Positions 34,987-35,212 of a stretch of DNA of 35,212 nucleotides are shown here, piece after piece (positions within the stretch are counted from its first letter, which is position 1; each line of letters starts with the position of its first letter). The stretch lies in assembly GCF_029892605.1 (NCBI RefSeq), contig NZ_JARXWF010000022.1:1-35212 (forward strand), read 5' to 3'. The DNA comes from Parabacteroides sp. PM6-13 (GTDB taxonomy: Bacteria > Bacteroidota > Bacteroidia > Bacteroidales > Tannerellaceae). The position numbers and the translations under genes were made by a program. Below the pieces are notes generated by a model. That model was not told the origin of the DNA and searched no databases. It worked only from the letters and a program-made list of their open reading frames with translations.

Positions 34987-35212
34987 ATTCCTCCCAATCG
35001 CACTTGCAGTGCTCTGTGGGAATCTTCGGATTTTGTAATAATTGAAAGTTTCTTAGTGATAACGTAGTATCAAAATTTCTCCTCCTTAGCAAAGGAGGAG
35101 TACCCCGAGGTACGAGGAAGGCCACTGAAAAACCTTTCATTTTTTTAAGCTACGACAACACAGTTGTTTGTTAGCGGTAGGAGCCTGACTAAATGGGTTT
35201 GGCTGTATTGCG
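34987..35212. other. Spacer with repeat remnant at window end
   Basis: I see no gene here. 35076-35130 has CTCCTCCTTAGCAAAGGAGGAG and a GTACC..GGTAC dyad, a short relative of the inner part of the 15704-16110 repeat. The motif GATTTTGTAATAATTGAA (35030-35047) is the same family as CTTCCAATTTTGTAAG seen near the other repeat blocks. Confidence 0.5.

Overview
The window looks like a chromosomal segment of a gut-type Bacteroidales, most likely Parabacteroides or a close relative. This is inferred from Bacteroidetes -7 boxes (TAnnTTTG), several paralogous FimA/Mfa1-type fimbrillins, FimB/Mfa2-type anchor proteins, DUF3575/DUF3868 proteins, and long palindromic intergenic repeats. No tRNA, rRNA, CRISPR array or transposase was seen.

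Layout. 1-1300 is a gene-free block of nested palindromic repeats. 1313-1576 is an array of 12-bp GGTA-N4-TATC-like sites spaced 20-21 bp apart. A minus-strand FimB/Mfa2-like lipoprotein gene (1676-2599) follows, with a second phased array upstream of it (2777-2942). 3457-5394 encodes a membrane-bound histidine kinase/receiver/AraC hybrid regulator. 5700-8160 is a DUF3575 + DUF3868/OmpA + small unknown protein unit. 8486-13983 is a complete RND efflux operon (adaptor, pump, outer-membrane channel), converging on a DUF4625-like gene. 14792-15571 is a secreted DUF1080-type protein. From 16600 to 34927 lies a type V pilus locus: one monocistronic fimbrillin, a four-gene operon that includes the anchor, a three-gene operon with two large presumed tip proteins, and a two-gene unit with another pair of presumed stalk/tip proteins. 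Intrinsic terminators separate these units.

How it may work together. All nine plus-strand fimbrillin-like proteins have the lipobox Cys at residue 19 and a T-(K/R)-(A/S/G) site before the first predicted strand. This fits the known type V route: lipoprotein export, then trypsin-like cleavage and strand-exchange polymerisation. The same regulatory syntax recurs at four promoters (before 5700, 16600, 18202 and 23978): an ACC-ending element, then a CCTA(T/C) half-site 21-22 bp later that starts exactly 28 bp upstream of the TAnnTTTG box. Three of the four lack a good -33 TTG. I infer one activator-controlled regulon joining the DUF3575/DUF3868 unit to the pilus genes, with the hybrid AraC regulator at 3457 as the best local candidate. 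This shared operator system and its two dense arrays are the most novel feature I found.

The intergenic repeat blocks (200-1125, 15704-16110, 23078-23710) share one plan: purine-rich and pyrimidine-rich outer arms around long inverted repeats. One element inside them is a 210-bp MITE-like unit with perfect 30-bp terminal inverted repeats, present once complete and once cut by the window edge.
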